Shown piece by piece: positions 63,055-64,000 of a stretch of DNA of 64,000 nt. Location: the NCBI RefSeq assembly GCF_019334345.1, contig NZ_JAHWQX010000003.1, positions 558,001-622,000 on the forward strand, in the 5' to 3' direction. The position numbers were made by a program, and so were the translations under genes. Position 1 is the stretch's first letter. Each line of letters opens with the position of its first letter. The notes below the pieces were generated by a model, which saw only the letters and a list, made by a program, of their open reading frames with translations, had not been told where the DNA came from and searched no databases. This DNA is from Neohoeflea coraliihabitans (GTDB taxonomy: Bacteria; Pseudomonadota; Alphaproteobacteria; Rhizobiales; Rhizobiaceae).

Positions 63055-63507
63055 ATGTTGCTGTCTGTCACCTCATATTCGCGTGCTCTACGAGCCCGAA
63101 TCCTCTACGCGCGGCGCCTTGTCTGTTCCGCGAGCCTGTATGCCCTTGCGCTCGCCCCTGCCCTCGCGCTTGCCCTCGTCCTTGCCCTCGTCCTTGCACC
63201 GGGCGTGCGGGCTGCCGAACTGGTGATGTATGAGCAGGCCGGCTGCGTCTGGTGTGCGAAATTCAACGCGGAGATTGCACCCGCTTACGCGAAAACCGAA
63301 GCGGGAGAACGGGCGCCGTTGCGCCGCGTCGATATCCATGAGCCGATCCCGGCGGATCTGGCCGACATTCCGGTCGAGCGCTTCACGCCGACCTTTGTCC
63401 TGGTGGAGGATGGCACGGAAATTGACCGGATCCGCGGCTATCCGGGTGACGAATTCTTCTGGCACCTGCTCGACACCATGCTCGCCCGTCTGCCTGAGTC
63501 TCCTTAA
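63055..63507 (+). CDS. soxS: Periplasmic thioredoxin SoxS
   Basis: This 150-residue protein has a long, Ala/Leu-rich signal peptide and then AELVMYEQAGCVWCAKFN with redox site Cys64-Val-Trp-Cys67. SoxS is reported to reactivate SoxYZ by reducing disulfides. The ATG at 63055 is preceded by GGAAAG; a TTG 12 bases earlier is also in frame. The signal peptide segment is encoded by a simple repeat (GCCCTCGTCCTT units), which could vary in length. It lies upstream of soxR on the plus strand and is divergent from soxV. Confidence 0.9.
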   Translation: MLLSVTSYSRALRARILYARRLVCSASLYALALAPALALALVLALVLAPGVRAAELVMYEQAGCVWCAKFNAEIAPAYAKTEAGERAPLRRVDIHEPIPADLADIPVERFTPTFVLVEDGTEIDRIRGYPGDEFFWHLLDTMLARLPESP

Positions 63508-63613
63508 ACCGCGCCCGCCTCGAGCGCAGACTGACAGGCACTTCTCGCGCAAACAGCGTTTGCTTTTCGCACAGGCTCGTTACAATGCCCGCCAAACCGC
63601 TGGGTTCACCCGT

Positions 63614-64000
63614 ATGATGAAAGAGATGATGAGCGACAAGACCGAAATTGAGTTGCCGAAACTCTCGCCGGAAATGAGCGCGGAGGATTTTGCGCTTCTG
63701 GTCACGCAGGCGCGCAAGGCCAGCGACCTTTTGAAAGCGCTCAGCCACGAGACGCGGCTTCTCATTCTCTGCATTCTTTCGGAGGGCGAAAAGTCGGTCT
63801 CGGAGATGGAAGCCCTGTTGTCGATGCCGCAGGCGGCCGTATCACAGCAATTGGCGCGGCTGCGCATGGACGGGCTGGTGGAGACGCGCCGCGAAGGCCG
63901 GCAGATCTTCTACACGATCGTCAATCGCGAGGTGACGTCCGTGGTGGCGACACTGTACGATCTGTTTTGCCGCTCGGTGCGGCCGGAGGACGCGAAGACA
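63614..64000 (+). CDS. soxR: ArsR-family repressor SoxR (partial at window edge)
   Basis: This protein is cut by the window edge after 129 residues. It has an ArsR winged helix (LLKALSHETRLLILCILSEG, then MPQAAVSQQLARLRMDGLV) and a YTIVNREVTSV wing. Cys53 and Cys119 are 66 residues apart, as in SqrR and BigR persulfide sensors (Cys41 and Cys107 in SqrR), so it probably releases DNA when reactive sulfur appears. The first residues MMKEMM give several possible starts. Its likely operators are in the soxS-soxV and soxW-soxX gaps. Confidence 0.9.
   Translation, partial: MMKEMMSDKTEIELPKLSPEMSAEDFALLVTQARKASDLLKALSHETRLLILCILSEGEKSVSEMEALLSMPQAAVSQQLARLRMDGLVETRREGRQIFYTIVNREVTSVVATLYDLFCRSVRPEDAKT

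Overview
The window reads as a piece of an alphaproteobacterial chromosome, most likely from the order Hyphomicrobiales (Rhizobiales). The reasons are its high G+C content, an invasion-associated locus B (IalB) family protein, an HWE-family sensor kinase, the run D-Ala-D-Ala carboxypeptidase - tmk - holB - metG - tatD, and a sox cluster laid out as soxSR divergent from soxVWXYZABCD, as described for Pseudaminobacter and relatives. No phage, plasmid, insertion sequence or CRISPR array was found. The genus cannot be fixed from the sequence alone.

Layout. 0.5-3.5 kb (+): a sulfotransferase, a glycosyltransferase-like protein and an MDR oxidoreductase. 3.6-8.8 kb (-): a complete branched-chain-amino-acid-type ABC importer. 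9.2-11.3 kb: a LysR regulator divergent from a DoxX-like membrane protein and an FMN reductase. 11.3-22.9 kb: a surface or secreted-protein block holding a subtilisin-like autotransporter, an orphan DUF3883 nuclease-like protein, a small anchored protein, an IalB protein and a 2,414-residue Gly-rich autotransporter. 23.6-30.2 kb (-): a more A/T-rich stretch with two GT25 glycosyltransferases, an alkaline-phosphatase-superfamily protein, an HWE histidine kinase and a frameshifted MDR oxidoreductase, followed by tRNA-Ser(UGA). 30.8-42.0 kb: core genes (MscS channel, anmK, a broken small secreted protein, rlpA, D-Ala-D-Ala carboxypeptidase, tmk, holB, metG, tatD, an MBL hydrolase and ybaK).

42.4-64 kb is an energy and sulfur-metabolism region. 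It starts with a soluble NAD-dependent molybdenum formate dehydrogenase (fdsGBA, fdhD, fdsD) and its LysR regulator. Next come a [2Fe-2S] ferredoxin, a DUF934 protein, a sirohaem sulfite/nitrite reductase, a DUF2849 protein and cysG, for sirohaem-dependent reduction. After a nucleoside deaminase comes the thiosulfate-oxidising Sox system: soxVWXYZABCD on the minus strand, and soxS and soxR on the plus strand, with soxR cut by the window edge. The cell can probably draw electrons from formate and thiosulfate while keeping a separate assimilatory sulfite reductase.

The most notable observations are a matched pair of AT-rich inverted repeats in the two sox intergenic regions expected to bind SoxR; the two-cysteine sensor layout of SoxR; a 14-bp tandem repeat spanning the soxX stop codon; the giant autotransporter with an in-frame heptad repeat ahead of its signal peptide; two genes each broken by one missing base; an orphan nuclease between the autotransporters; and a sirohaem reductase operon ending in its own ferredoxin. 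No wholly new multi-gene system could be demonstrated.
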